NCBI RefSeq assembly: GCF_938036805.1
Contig: NZ_CALHWC010000003.1
Location: forward strand, 1-17,456
Length of the DNA stretch: 17,456 nt
Source: an uncultured Streptococcus sp.
GTDB taxonomy: Bacteria; Bacillota; Bacilli; Lactobacillales; Streptococcaceae
Direction of reading: 5' to 3'
In this document: positions 1 to 7,174 of the stretch, piece after piece
Layout: each line of letters begins with the position of its first letter
How positions within the stretch are numbered: position 1 is the stretch's first letter
Made by a program: the position numbers and the translations under genes
Notes under the pieces: model-generated
Told to the model about the DNA's origin: nothing
The model's input: the letters and a program-made list of their open reading frames with translations, nothing else
Database searches by the model: none

Positions 1-689
1 CTTTTGATGGTCAAGTTTATCAGGTAGCTGTTCCAGATTTGGCGACAGCTTCTGATTGGACTGGGGCCTTGATGTTCTTGAAAACATTACTCTTTCTCTT
101 AGATGTAAGTGTGTGTGAACATGATGGTGTGGAGTATGATAAAGATTCCATTCTTGATTTTCATTTCACGGATATTTTCTTATCTGCTCTTTCAGAATTG
201 ACCAAGGAAGTAAAAGTCCATCCTATAGTAGAAGTTATGGGAGTGAAACGTCCCATTTACATCAATGAACTCTACCTAGGGCAGATTATCCATGTTCCGG
301 ACGAGCAACTTTTGAATAGCTATGACCAGCGTTTGCGCTTTACCCAACAGCTGAATGCTTATTACTCTGAGCAGCAAGTTTTTAAAGTAGAGCAGGATGG
401 TGAAGATATCATCATCCCTGTCAACTATCTAAATAGTGAAGGACGAACAATCTTACCATCTCAACCAGAGTTAGAACCTCAATATTTGCAACAGTATAGA
501 GGAAGTAAGGTTGCAGTTGCACGACTATTTATCATGACAGCCGATGGGGAAAAACTAGCCGAAGTTCCTTATCGACAGTTTTTAGAGTCGTTGACTGAGG
601 GCATCTATATGCTAGATGCTAAATATGTTCTTGTAGAGCCAATTTCTCCTGAAATTCTGCAAGATGTCTTGAAGAAGGGAGGATTTTAA
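1..689 (+). CDS. DUF4299-like hypothetical protein, 5' end outside window
   Basis: The frame is open from base 3 with no start codon before it that looks real, so the gene begins upstream of the window; 228 residues are visible. I see no signal peptide or membrane segment in this part, and the composition is acidic and globular. The order of motifs (an aromatic, hydrophobic stretch near the visible start, then an RTILP-type segment about two thirds along, and a closing YMLDAKYVLVEPIS segment) resembles the streptococcal DUF4299 family. That is recognition from memory, not a search. Function is unknown. Such genes can accompany type VII secretion toxin loci in streptococci, which fits the genes that follow. 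A strong Shine-Dalgarno (GGGAGGA, 677-683) sits inside its end although no intact gene starts just after it. A rho-independent terminator follows at 766. Confidence 0.6.
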   Translation, partial: FDGQVYQVAVPDLATASDWTGALMFLKTLLFLLDVSVCEHDGVEYDKDSILDFHFTDIFLSALSELTKEVKVHPIVEVMGVKRPIYINELYLGQIIHVPDEQLLNSYDQRLRFTQQLNAYYSEQQVFKVEQDGEDIIIPVNYLNSEGRTILPSQPELEPQYLQQYRGSKVAVARLFIMTADGEKLAEVPYRQFLESLTEGIYMLDAKYVLVEPISPEILQDVLKKGGF

Positions 690-765
690 TAAAAATATCC
701 GTTCAGTTAGCTTTTTCAGATGTCAGAATGTAATGAGAAAAGAATGAAGTAGATAGTGTGAAGAT

Positions 766-799
766 AACCATCTGAAACGTTTTTCAGATGGTTTTAAAT
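766..799 (+). terminator. Rho-independent terminator after the DUF4299-like gene
   Basis: A perfect 12-bp stem (766-777 with 782-793) closes a 4-base loop and is followed by a T-rich stretch interrupted by AAA. It ends transcription entering from the left before the next promoter at 832. Confidence 0.8.
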
Positions 800-831
800 T
801 TTTCGTATGTTTATTCTACTCATATTTTTTA

Positions 832-840
832 TGCTATAAT
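832..840 (+). promoter_or_regulatory. Extended -10 promoter before toxin tip and immunity-like gene
   Basis: TGCTATAAT is a perfect extended -10 element; I find no convincing -35 box 17 bases upstream, which is usual for extended -10 promoters in streptococci. Transcription would start near 847 and cover the truncated frame at 855-1052 and the gene at 1053. Confidence 0.65.
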
Positions 841-854
841 GAGATTAGAATTAA

Positions 855-1052
855 AATACTCTTTCAATAGGTAAAAATAGCGAATTGCTTATGCCTACGA
901 TTGACACAACGGGGCATTCTTACGATGATTTTTTATCTGCGATTAAACGCCAAGGCTATTATGAAATAGAAAATCCACGTGTCTATAAACCAGGTACTAA
1001 TGAGATTGAACAAATTAAAGGAATTTTTAGAATTAATCAATGGAGTAACTAA
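855..1052 (+). pseudogene. Orphan C-terminal fragment of a polymorphic toxin (putative)
   Basis: This frame is open from 855 (stop codon at 852-854) to TAA at 1050-1052, giving 65 residues; the first ATG is at 891 and would give 53 residues. The text reads like the tail of a larger protein (LSIGKNSELLMPTIDTTGHS, then SYDDFLSAIKRQGYYEI, ending GIFRINQWSN) and has no credible ribosome binding site close before the ATG. The stop codon touches the ATG of the next gene, the usual spacing of toxin and immunity genes. I infer a displaced toxin tip, as in orphan modules of LXG/polymorphic toxin loci. The upstream part of the toxin is absent: a terminator and promoter lie directly before it. An alternative is a genuine 53-residue protein. 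I do not recognise the toxin activity. Confidence 0.5.
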
Positions 1053-1940
1053 ATGAAAATATATGAATTACCAGAGCCTAAAGATTATCAATCTTTTATT
1101 AATTTTTATCGTAATGTGATGAGAGAAGGAAAAGAGGAAGAAGCCTTTTTAGGCACAGATGCAAAATATCGTATACGAGAACGGGATTCTTATGAAGTGG
1201 ATAGTACAGATATTAGTGTATTGATGGAATATTGCTTATTCCCTCTGTATGCAGAAGGTGATAAGGATATAGTGAGAAGAACCTTTGAAATCTTGAAAGA
1301 TTTTAGCTTATCGATTGACCTAGTCAAATTAGATAAGGTAACTGATTATATTTCTATGCAAGGCAGTCGTTTAAGAAGATATACAAGCCTTCCCTTTGTT
1401 ATTGAAACAGATGAGTTAGTAAGGAATATTATAGAAAGTATTTCAAAATTATCAGATGAGCAGAAACGTACTTATACCTATGAAAGACTATGTAATGTAT
1501 TAGACCGTAGTCCATTATATAAACAGTGTGATGAAGAAAAGGTGGAGAAGATCCTTAAGGAATTTAAGGAAAAATACTACAATCCACCAAAGCTAGTAAA
1601 AACCATTAAAAACGTTGAGAAAATTGAACTGGATGTTACAAGCATCGATGCGATGGGTGTTTCAGATGACCATCTAGAGTTGTTGTTGATTGATGAAAAC
1701 AAATGGATAGAGTCTCTGGAAGAAGAACACTTGTTGAAACTTCAAGAAAAACTAAATAACTATATCTACTTCCTCGAAAGCAAGCAGTATGTGGCACGAT
1801 ATGGTGATAAGTTTGACAAAAAAGTCATCCATATCACATTCCAGTATTCTCCATCAGACAACGGTCTAGCATTCCTCGCAGCTGTTCAGAAAGTATTGCA
1901 GAATACGGATATGTCTTTGAAGATAGAATTACCGGAGTGA
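1053..1940 (+). CDS. Immunity-like protein with DUF6572-like C-terminal domain
   Basis: A 295-residue protein, acidic and lysine/glutamate rich, with no signal peptide or membrane helix, so probably cytoplasmic. Residues 1 to about 180 are helical and I do not recognise them. Residues about 188-293 resemble the small DUF6572 family: a segment IDAMGVSDDHLELLLID, then EEEHLLKLQEKLNNYIYFLESKQY, then a KKVIHITFQYSPSDNGLAFL strand-helix ending. DUF6572 proteins are normally only about 100 residues, so the 180-residue N-terminal addition is notable. The start ATG follows the stop of the truncated toxin-like frame with no gap. Position and cytoplasmic character suggest an immunity protein; this is inference from context. 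It is closed by a terminator at 1957. Confidence 0.6.
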   Translation: MKIYELPEPKDYQSFINFYRNVMREGKEEEAFLGTDAKYRIRERDSYEVDSTDISVLMEYCLFPLYAEGDKDIVRRTFEILKDFSLSIDLVKLDKVTDYISMQGSRLRRYTSLPFVIETDELVRNIIESISKLSDEQKRTYTYERLCNVLDRSPLYKQCDEEKVEKILKEFKEKYYNPPKLVKTIKNVEKIELDVTSIDAMGVSDDHLELLLIDENKWIESLEEEHLLKLQEKLNNYIYFLESKQYVARYGDKFDKKVIHITFQYSPSDNGLAFLAAVQKVLQNTDMSLKIELPE

Positions 1941-1948
1941 TAAAGAGA

Positions 1949-1988
1949 GCAAATTTAGAGGAGACGACCATCTTCTCTTTTTATTTGC
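1949..1988 (+). terminator. Terminator after the DUF6572-like gene
   Basis: An 8-bp stem with one G-T pair (1957-1964 with 1971-1978) is followed by TTTT, and an outer 6-bp arm (1949-1954 with 1983-1988) can extend it. Confidence 0.65.
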
Positions 1989-1993
1989 GACAG

Positions 1994-2045
1994 ACCTTGT
2001 CCTCCCATCGGCGTCCAATATTCAATATGGTATAATGGGACAAGG
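1994..2045. repeat. 9-bp inverted repeat flanking a promoter
   Basis: ACCTTGTCC at 1994-2002 is the exact reverse complement of GGACAAGGT at 2038-2046, spaced by 35 bases. The right arm lies just after the -10 element at 2028-2036, around the expected transcription start. It could be an operator or the trace of a short mobile repeat; there is no further sequence evidence for either. Confidence 0.4.
2028..2036 (+). promoter_or_regulatory. Extended -10 promoter for the two membrane proteins
   Basis: TGGTATAAT is a perfect extended -10 element with no clear -35 box. It lies 48 bases before the TTG start at 2084. Confidence 0.65.
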
Positions 2046-2083
2046 TAGATGGAAGACTAGTCTAATGATGGGAGAATGGGTAA

Positions 2084-2584
2084 TTGAAAGTTAAAAAAAT
2101 TGGTGCTATCTTTCTAATTTTAATTGGTGTATGTAGCCTTTTTATATTTGGTGTTCGAGAGTTTGAAAAACAAGACTTATCTAAATATGAATATTGGATT
2201 GTAGATACAGAAATTACGGATTATGAATTTATTGAAAATGGGAGAATGATCACAGTTGATTGGCACAGTAAAAAGGAAGTCAATCAACAAGTGAGAGTTC
2301 TTGCTAAAAAACCTAAATTTGGATCTCCAGGGCGAATAGCTGGCAGACGTTTCCTTGTTTCCTATGCGGCGCGATTCAAAGCAAAATCCGGCTGGAATGA
2401 AGTGCGAGATGATTTTCCGATTCTAGAACAAAATTATCCAGATAAGGGGGAATATTGGAATGAGTATCAGGAACTAAATTTAAATGGTAAAACTAATGAT
2501 ACAATAAAGTACCGTAGAGGAGAGGATATTCGAATCCAACATAATCAGCTGTTTGATCGCTTAGTCGGTTCAGGAGGACAATAA
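2084..2584 (+). CDS. Membrane-anchored protein of unknown function (166 aa)
   Basis: The N-terminus is a short positive stretch (KVKK) followed by one hydrophobic helix at about residues 7-25 (IGAIFLILIGVCSLFIFGV), then a hydrophilic domain of about 140 residues. The predicted topology is a single-pass protein with its domain outside the cell. There is a Cys inside the helix but no proper lipobox. The start is taken as TTG at 2084, with GGGAG at 2070-2074 as ribosome binding site; the nearby ATG codons at 2065 and 2076 run into stops. The next gene starts directly after the stop codon, so the two are translationally coupled. No family is recognised. In type VII toxin loci, single-pass proteins facing outward can act as immunity proteins for toxins of the cell envelope, but nothing in the sequence proves that here. 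Confidence 0.65.
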   Translation: MKVKKIGAIFLILIGVCSLFIFGVREFEKQDLSKYEYWIVDTEITDYEFIENGRMITVDWHSKKEVNQQVRVLAKKPKFGSPGRIAGRRFLVSYAARFKAKSGWNEVRDDFPILEQNYPDKGEYWNEYQELNLNGKTNDTIKYRRGEDIRIQHNQLFDRLVGSGGQ

Positions 2585-3589
2585 ATGAATAAAAGAAAAC
2601 AATTTATTTTAGTGATAGCTGTCTTACTAGTAGCTTTCTGTAGCTTTGTTTATCTAAAAAAACAATTCTTTTCTTCCTCCAAGCCAAAGGAAGAGATCAT
2701 AAAGAAAACTCTTGTATTTGATTCTTCGCTGAAAGATATTACTCTGATAGATGATGAGCGCTATGTCTTAGTTAGTCCTAAAGATGTAAATTGGCAATCT
2801 AACGATTTAGTAATTACAAGAAATTATGTAGTTTCCTCTTTTGTATCATATGATCAAACATATTCTAAAGAATATAAAAGATTATCTAGTAAGCTCACAG
2901 CATTCGAAATTTTAACCTATGATCTGCGTAAGAAAAATTTTGAAGAAAAGCGTATAGACCTCAAAAAGACTGTAGAGAAGTATACTTCAGAGTATAGCTT
3001 GATAGATGATGGTTCTATGGAAAATATAGGGTTCGGTATTCATCATGATAACATAGATTATATAGAAGTTTTTGTATCTAAAAAAAATAATATAAAAGAA
3101 AGAAAAACACTATTGTTAAATCTGGAAAATGGGAAATTGACAGAGCTTAGTGAAGTGATGGAAGAGGTAGTTCTCGCGCAAAATAGTTTCCCTTCCCTAT
3201 CTAGAACAAATCTTGATGATATTCTATATTTTAATGGATTTTCAGATTTAAATGATTTAGGTTATATTAATGATAAAAAGAAGAACAAGATTGGACAGGA
3301 TATTAACTTTAGCCATGAGTTTCCTGACTTGGTAAAGCGTTTAAAGAAAAATAGAATTACAGAAATTCTGTATCGTAGAGGCTTGGTTTCTCCTGCAGAT
3401 TATTATGAAGATCTTCGACATTGGTTTGCGCCAGTTGGTCAGGATAAGCTAGATATAGTCGCAAAGGATTATGAAACGAAAGAAGAAACCCCTTTAAATA
3501 ATTACCAAGAATTCATTGATTGGTCCAAAGCGGAAGCTCAAAAAGCACAGGAAAGCATAAACGCAAATAGGAAAAAAGAGACAAATTAA
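2585..3589 (+). CDS. Membrane-anchored protein of unknown function (334 aa)
   Basis: The N-terminus is MNKRK followed by a hydrophobic helix at about residues 7-23, then a basic, serine-rich stretch and a long hydrophilic domain (about 40-334), so a single-pass protein with an extracytoplasmic domain is likely. The domain is rich in lysine, aspartate and aromatic residues with alternating strand-like segments; the end (QKAQESINANRKK) is a charged helix. A strong AGGAGG (2572-2577) lies inside the end of the previous gene, and the ATG follows its TAA directly, so the two are co-translated. The DNA is markedly AT-rich compared with aspS, consistent with acquired DNA. I do not recognise the family. 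A surface-exposed partner or immunity protein of the neighbouring toxin-like system is one possibility, from context only. Confidence 0.65.
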   Translation: MNKRKQFILVIAVLLVAFCSFVYLKKQFFSSSKPKEEIIKKTLVFDSSLKDITLIDDERYVLVSPKDVNWQSNDLVITRNYVVSSFVSYDQTYSKEYKRLSSKLTAFEILTYDLRKKNFEEKRIDLKKTVEKYTSEYSLIDDGSMENIGFGIHHDNIDYIEVFVSKKNNIKERKTLLLNLENGKLTELSEVMEEVVLAQNSFPSLSRTNLDDILYFNGFSDLNDLGYINDKKKNKIGQDINFSHEFPDLVKRLKKNRITEILYRRGLVSPADYYEDLRHWFAPVGQDKLDIVAKDYETKEETPLNNYQEFIDWSKAEAQKAQESINANRKKETN

Positions 3590-3932
3590 TACGACACAAA
3601 TTTACGAAACATCTGTTCGGTTAGACGCGGCAGTAATGTCGGGAGGTACAAATGATGCTTCAGAGTGGGTTGATGATGTGTCTACAGAATTATTTGCAGA
3701 TTGCAATACCTTATTGGATGAGGCTTCAGCAGATATTCATACTACGGTAGAGAATCTTAATAACTACTTAAATTCTGTAGCAGCAGAATTTGAGAAAGCT
3801 GATTCAAAAATGGCAAAATTAATATCTGCAAATAATGGCTTGGAATCTATCCCAATGGAAAATAAAAAAGCTGCAGAAAAGGAAAAAATTCGTTCGAATG
3901 ATTATTATAATGAACTGAAAAAAAGTAAATAA
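3585..3932 (+). CDS. WXG100-like small helical protein (T7SS partner type), non-canonical start
   Basis: The frame is open from 3561 to TAA at 3930-3932. Its first standard start is ATG 3636 (98 residues), which has no ribosome binding site. Family-like sequence continues upstream: from 3585 it reads INTTQIYETSVRLDAAVMSG. A purine-rich stretch AGGAAAAAAGAG (3569-3580) lies just before 3585, so ATT 3585 may be the start (115 residues), or the original ATG has been lost. The protein is acidic and all-helical: a turn region GGTNDASEWVDDV is followed by a long second helix with heptad-like hydrophobics (ADIHTTVENLNNYLNSVAAE). This resembles the WXG100/ESAT-6-like superfamily, perhaps the TIGR04197 type VII effector family, which carries a W in the same place without strict WXG. 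It may pair with an LXG toxin. Confidence 0.55.
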   Translation: MNTTQIYETSVRLDAAVMSGGTNDASEWVDDVSTELFADCNTLLDEASADIHTTVENLNNYLNSVAAEFEKADSKMAKLISANNGLESIPMENKKAAEKEKIRSNDYYNELKKSK

Positions 3933-3950
3933 TCTCTATACTTTTTCCGA
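3918..3950 (+). terminator. Weak AT-rich hairpin over the stop of the WXG100-like gene
   Basis: An 8-bp stem of mainly A-T pairs (3920-3927 with 3939-3946) has an 11-base loop and ends in a T run. It overlaps the stop codon. It could terminate this unit but is weak. Confidence 0.3.
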
Positions 3951-4085
3951 TTTTATATTTAATGTGATGATATAACAATGTGGTTATTTCTTTTAGAGTG
4001 AGTGATACTTCTCTAGTTTTCATCAGCAATTCTGCCCTGTTATTCTCCAAAGGGTTATAGTTTTTACCCTAACCTTCCCTGCTTA

Positions 4086-4094
4086 TGCTATAAT
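4086..4094 (+). promoter_or_regulatory. Extended -10 promoter for small membrane protein
   Basis: TGCTATAAT, a perfect extended -10 element, lies 25 bases before the start at 4119. There is no clear -35 box. It marks the return from the accessory region to ordinary chromosome. Confidence 0.65.
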
Positions 4095-4118
4095 AGTCTA
4101 TGGAAAGTTGAGGAAATG

Positions 4119-4328
4119 ATGAAAAAAGTATGGTTTGTAGCGCTGGTGCAGGGAGTGGCCCTATTTGTGATAACGGGTCTACTCTGTTATTTTATGCGAG
4201 GAGATTTTTTCTTCCGTGCTTTGGCGCCGATTTTTGGTCTGGCAGCGGGAGCCTTTCGCTTCTTGACGGCCATGGTGATAAAAACACGGGCTCCCAGTCT
4301 TTATGAGGATGGGAAGAAAAAGGAATAA
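4119..4328 (+). CDS. Small two-helix membrane protein, hypothetical
   Basis: A 69-residue protein beginning MKKVWFVALVQGV. It has two hydrophobic helices, about residues 4-24 and 31-54, with the charged tail KTRAPSLYEDGKKKE remaining, most likely in the cytoplasm. The start is placed at ATG 4119 rather than the adjacent ATG 4116 because GAGG at 4110-4113 is 5 bases from 4119 and only 2 from 4116. It has its own promoter (4086) and terminator (4344), so it is a single-gene unit just before aspS. I do not recognise a family; function unknown. Confidence 0.65.
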   Translation: MKKVWFVALVQGVALFVITGLLCYFMRGDFFFRALAPIFGLAAGAFRFLTAMVIKTRAPSLYEDGKKKE

Positions 4329-4343
4329 TCTATATAAATTAGG

Positions 4344-4376
4344 AGGTCTGAGAATATTGATTCCAGACCTTTTTTA
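4344..4376 (+). terminator. Rho-independent terminator before aspS
   Basis: A 7-bp stem (AGGTCTG 4344-4350 with CAGACCT 4364-4370) with an inner 4-bp arm is followed by six or more T residues. Confidence 0.85.
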
Positions 4377-4457
4377 TAAAAGTGGGCATTGTGTAAATGG
4401 AGCCTTTTAATTTTTTTCAGAAAAAGGACAGGTAGGGGGGCTTTCCTAGACTCTTTG

Positions 4458-4466
4458 TGGTAAAAT
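4458..4466 (+). promoter_or_regulatory. Extended -10 promoter of aspS
   Basis: TGGTAAAAT lies 31 bases before the aspS start codon, which has GGAGAG at 4487-4492 as ribosome binding site. No good -35 box is seen. The leader is short and carries no T-box-like sequence. Confidence 0.6.
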
Positions 4467-4497
4467 AGTAAAAGAATTAAAATTTTGGAGAGTAAAG

Positions 4498-6252
4498 ATG
4501 AAACGTTCAATGTATGCGGGACGTGTTCGTAGTGAGCATGTCGGTCAGGAAATTACTTTGAAAGGTTGGGTTGCCCGCCGTCGCGATTTGGGAGGCTTGA
4601 TTTTTATTGATCTGCGTGACCGCGAAGGTATTATGCAGCTAGTTATTAACCCTGAGAGTGTTTCAGATGAGGTCATGAAGACAGCTGAGAGCCTGCGCAG
4701 CGAATTTGTCATTGAGGTGACTGGTAAGGTAGCCGCGCGTGAGCAGGCCAACGACAAGCTGGCTACAGGAAGTGTAGAGCTTCACGTGGACAGTCTGGCG
4801 GTATTGAATACTGCTAAAACGACGCCTTTTGAGATTAAGGACGGGATTGAAGCCAATGATGATACGCGCTTGCGTTACCGTTATCTGGATCTGCGTCGCC
4901 CAGAAATGCTGGAAAATCTCAAGTTGCGTGCCAAAGTGACTCATTCCATCCGCAATTATTTGGATGAGCTGGAGTTTATCGATGTGGAGACACCGTTTTT
5001 GACCAAGTCAACGCCTGAAGGGGCGCGTGATTACTTGGTGCCGAGCCGGGTTAACCAAGGTCATTTCTATGCCTTGCCTCAAAGTCCACAGATTACTAAG
5101 CAGCTGTTGATGAATGCTGGTTTTGACCGTTATTATCAGATTGTCAAGTGTTTCCGAGACGAGGACTTGCGTGGAGACCGTCAGCCAGAGTTTACACAGG
5201 TTGACTTAGAAACTTCTTTCTTATCTGAGCAAGAAATCCAAGACATTACAGAAGGCTTGATTGCCCGTGTCATGAAGGAAACTAAGGGAATTGAAGTGAC
5301 CTTGCCTTTCCCACGGATGAAATATGACGATGCCATGGCTCTTTATGGTAGTGACAAGCCAGATACTCGATTTGACATGTTATTGCAGGACTTGACAGAG
5401 CTTGTCAAGGACGTTGACTTTAAAGTCTTCTCTGAGGCACCAGCTGTCAAGGCGATTGTGGTGAAAAATGCTGCTGATAAATACTCACGTAAAGATATTG
5501 ATAAGCTGACAGAGCAAGCCAAGCAGCACGGAGCCAAGGGACTTGCTTGGGTCAAATTTGCTGGTGGAGAACTAGCTGGACCTGTTGCTAAGTTCTTGAC
5601 AGACTTGTCAAGTGGGTTGACAGCTGCTTTACAACTTGAAGAAAACGACTTAGTTCTCTTTGTGGCAGATACCTTGGATGTTGCCAACGCAACTCTAGGG
5701 GCTCTTCGTGTTCGCCTAGGTAAGGAATTAGGTTTGATTGACCCTGCTAAGTTTAACTACTTGTGGGTGGTAGATTGGCCAATGTTTGAGTGGTCTGAAG
5801 AAGAAGGACGCTATATGAGTGCCCACCATCCATTCACTCTGCCTCAAAAGGATTCTGAGCAGGAGCTGGAAGGAGACCTGAGCAAGGTTCGTGCGATTGC
5901 CTATGATATCGTACTCAATGGCTATGAACTAGGTGGTGGTAGCCTACGGATTAACCAAAAAGATCTGCAGGAACGTATGTTTAAGGCTTTAGGCTTCTCA
6001 GCTGAAGAAGCGCAAGACCAGTTCGGCTTCCTTCTAGAAGCCATGGACTATGGTTTCCCACCACATGGAGGTCTGGCTTTGGGTCTGGATCGCTTCGTCA
6101 TGCTTTTGGCTGGTGAAGAAAATATCCGTGAAGTCATTGCTTTTCCTAAGAATAACAAGGCTTCTGACCCAATGACGCAAGCACCAAGCTTGGTTGCTCC
6201 TGCACAATTAGAGGAATTAAGTTTACAAGTAGAATCACATGAAAAAGACTAG
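4498..6252 (+). CDS. aspS: Aspartyl-tRNA synthetase
   Basis: A class IIb synthetase that charges tRNA-Asp with aspartate in the cytoplasm. At 584 residues it has the normal length of bacterial AspRS. The N-terminal OB-fold anticodon-binding domain (about 1-105) includes WVARRRDLGGLIFIDLRDREG. The catalytic domain shows motif 2 around FRDEDLRGDRQPEFTQVDLE (R220) and motif 3 GLALGLDRF (R532); the bacterial insertion (GAD) domain lies between, about residues 290-410. Residue 31 is Leu in the RRRDLGG segment. In work on Pseudomonas AspRS, Leu at this place favours discriminating enzymes and His non-discriminating ones, so this enzyme is probably specific for tRNA-Asp (inference). The ATG at 4498 is well supported by GGAGAG. 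The last 14 bases overlap the start of the YitT-family gene. Confidence 0.97.
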   Translation: MKRSMYAGRVRSEHVGQEITLKGWVARRRDLGGLIFIDLRDREGIMQLVINPESVSDEVMKTAESLRSEFVIEVTGKVAAREQANDKLATGSVELHVDSLAVLNTAKTTPFEIKDGIEANDDTRLRYRYLDLRRPEMLENLKLRAKVTHSIRNYLDELEFIDVETPFLTKSTPEGARDYLVPSRVNQGHFYALPQSPQITKQLLMNAGFDRYYQIVKCFRDEDLRGDRQPEFTQVDLETSFLSEQEIQDITEGLIARVMKETKGIEVTLPFPRMKYDDAMALYGSDKPDTRFDMLLQDLTELVKDVDFKVFSEAPAVKAIVVKNAADKYSRKDIDKLTEQAKQHGAKGLAWVKFAGGELAGPVAKFLTDLSSGLTAALQLEENDLVLFVADTLDVANATLGALRVRLGKELGLIDPAKFNYLWVVDWPMFEWSEEEGRYMSAHHPFTLPQKDSEQELEGDLSKVRAIAYDIVLNGYELGGGSLRINQKDLQERMFKALGFSAEEAQDQFGFLLEAMDYGFPPHGGLALGLDRFVMLLAGEENIREVIAFPKNNKASDPMTQAPSLVAPAQLEELSLQVESHEKD

Positions 6253-7174
6253 TTTGCGGAAACTTTTTCGCTATTATCTTCATCGCTTTGCCTACCATGT
6301 CAAGTTGCTAGAAGTCCTGAAAAGTATTTCGCGTGAAAAATATGATGAGAAATTTTCGGCCTCTCTGGTATATGGCTTTCTCTCAGCAGTAGCGGTTAAT
6401 TTCTTCTTTCAGCCAGGTCATGTCTACTCAAGTGGTGCAACGGGCTTGGCGCAGATTGTCTCGGCTTTGAGTGGCCGCTTTATCGGCTTTACCATTCCAG
6501 TTTCCATTACTTTTTATGCGATCAATATTCCGCTGATGATTTTGGCTTGGTATCAAATCGGACATAAATTTACTGTTTTTACTTTTATCACTGTTTCGAT
6601 GAGCTCGCTTTTTATCCATTTTGTTCCAGAAGTGACATTGACGACCAATCCCATTATCAATGCCTTGTTTGGGGGAGTTGTCATGGGGACAGGGATCGGC
6701 TTTGCCCTCAAGTCAAGCATTTCAAGTGGAGGGACAGATATTGTTAGTCTGACCATTCGCAAGAAAACAGGCCGTAATGTAGGCAGTATCTCCCTGATTG
6801 TAAATGGCATTATTATGCTGATTGCTGGTTTGACCTTCGGTTGGGAATACGCTCTCTACTCGATGATTACTATCTTTGTATCCAGCCGTGTGACGGATGC
6901 GGTCTTTACCAAGCAAAAGCGGATGCAGGCCATGATTATCACCAGTCATCCTGAAGAAGTGATTAACAAAATTCACCACAAGCTCCACCGTGGTGCGACC
7001 ATCATCAATGGGGCTGAGGGAACTTACAATCACGAGCAAAAGGCAGTACTGATTACAGTCATTACCCGTGCTGAGTTTAGCGAATTTAAGTACATCATGA
7101 AGCAGACGGATCCGACCGCCTTTGTCTCCGTATCTGACAACGTACATATTTTAGGAAGATTTGTAGAAGAGTAG
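6239..7174 (+). CDS. YitT-family membrane protein (DUF161/DUF2179)
   Basis: A 311-residue integral membrane protein. After a charged N-terminus (about 1-40) come roughly five hydrophobic segments between residues 43 and 220, including the glycine-rich stretches VYSSGATGLAQIVSAL and the typical SSGGTDIVSLTIRKKTGRNVGSISL. These two halves match the repeated YitT domain. Residues about 228-305 form the soluble DUF2179 domain (MQAMIITSHPEEVINKIHHK to DNVHILGRF). The substrate or role of the family is unknown. The ATG at 6239 overlaps the 3' end of aspS by 14 bases and has no close ribosome binding site, so translation probably depends on ribosomes finishing aspS, and the two are almost certainly co-transcribed. 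The unit ends at the bidirectional terminator at 7234. Confidence 0.9.
   Translation: MKKTSLRKLFRYYLHRFAYHVKLLEVLKSISREKYDEKFSASLVYGFLSAVAVNFFFQPGHVYSSGATGLAQIVSALSGRFIGFTIPVSITFYAINIPLMILAWYQIGHKFTVFTFITVSMSSLFIHFVPEVTLTTNPIINALFGGVVMGTGIGFALKSSISSGGTDIVSLTIRKKTGRNVGSISLIVNGIIMLIAGLTFGWEYALYSMITIFVSSRVTDAVFTKQKRMQAMIITSHPEEVINKIHHKLHRGATIINGAEGTYNHEQKAVLITVITRAEFSEFKYIMKQTDPTAFVSVSDNVHILGRFVEE

Noticed and set aside
4377..4497. Possible T-box riboswitch before aspS
   Set aside because: The leader after the predicted promoter is about 25 bases; no T-box consensus or antiterminator is visible.
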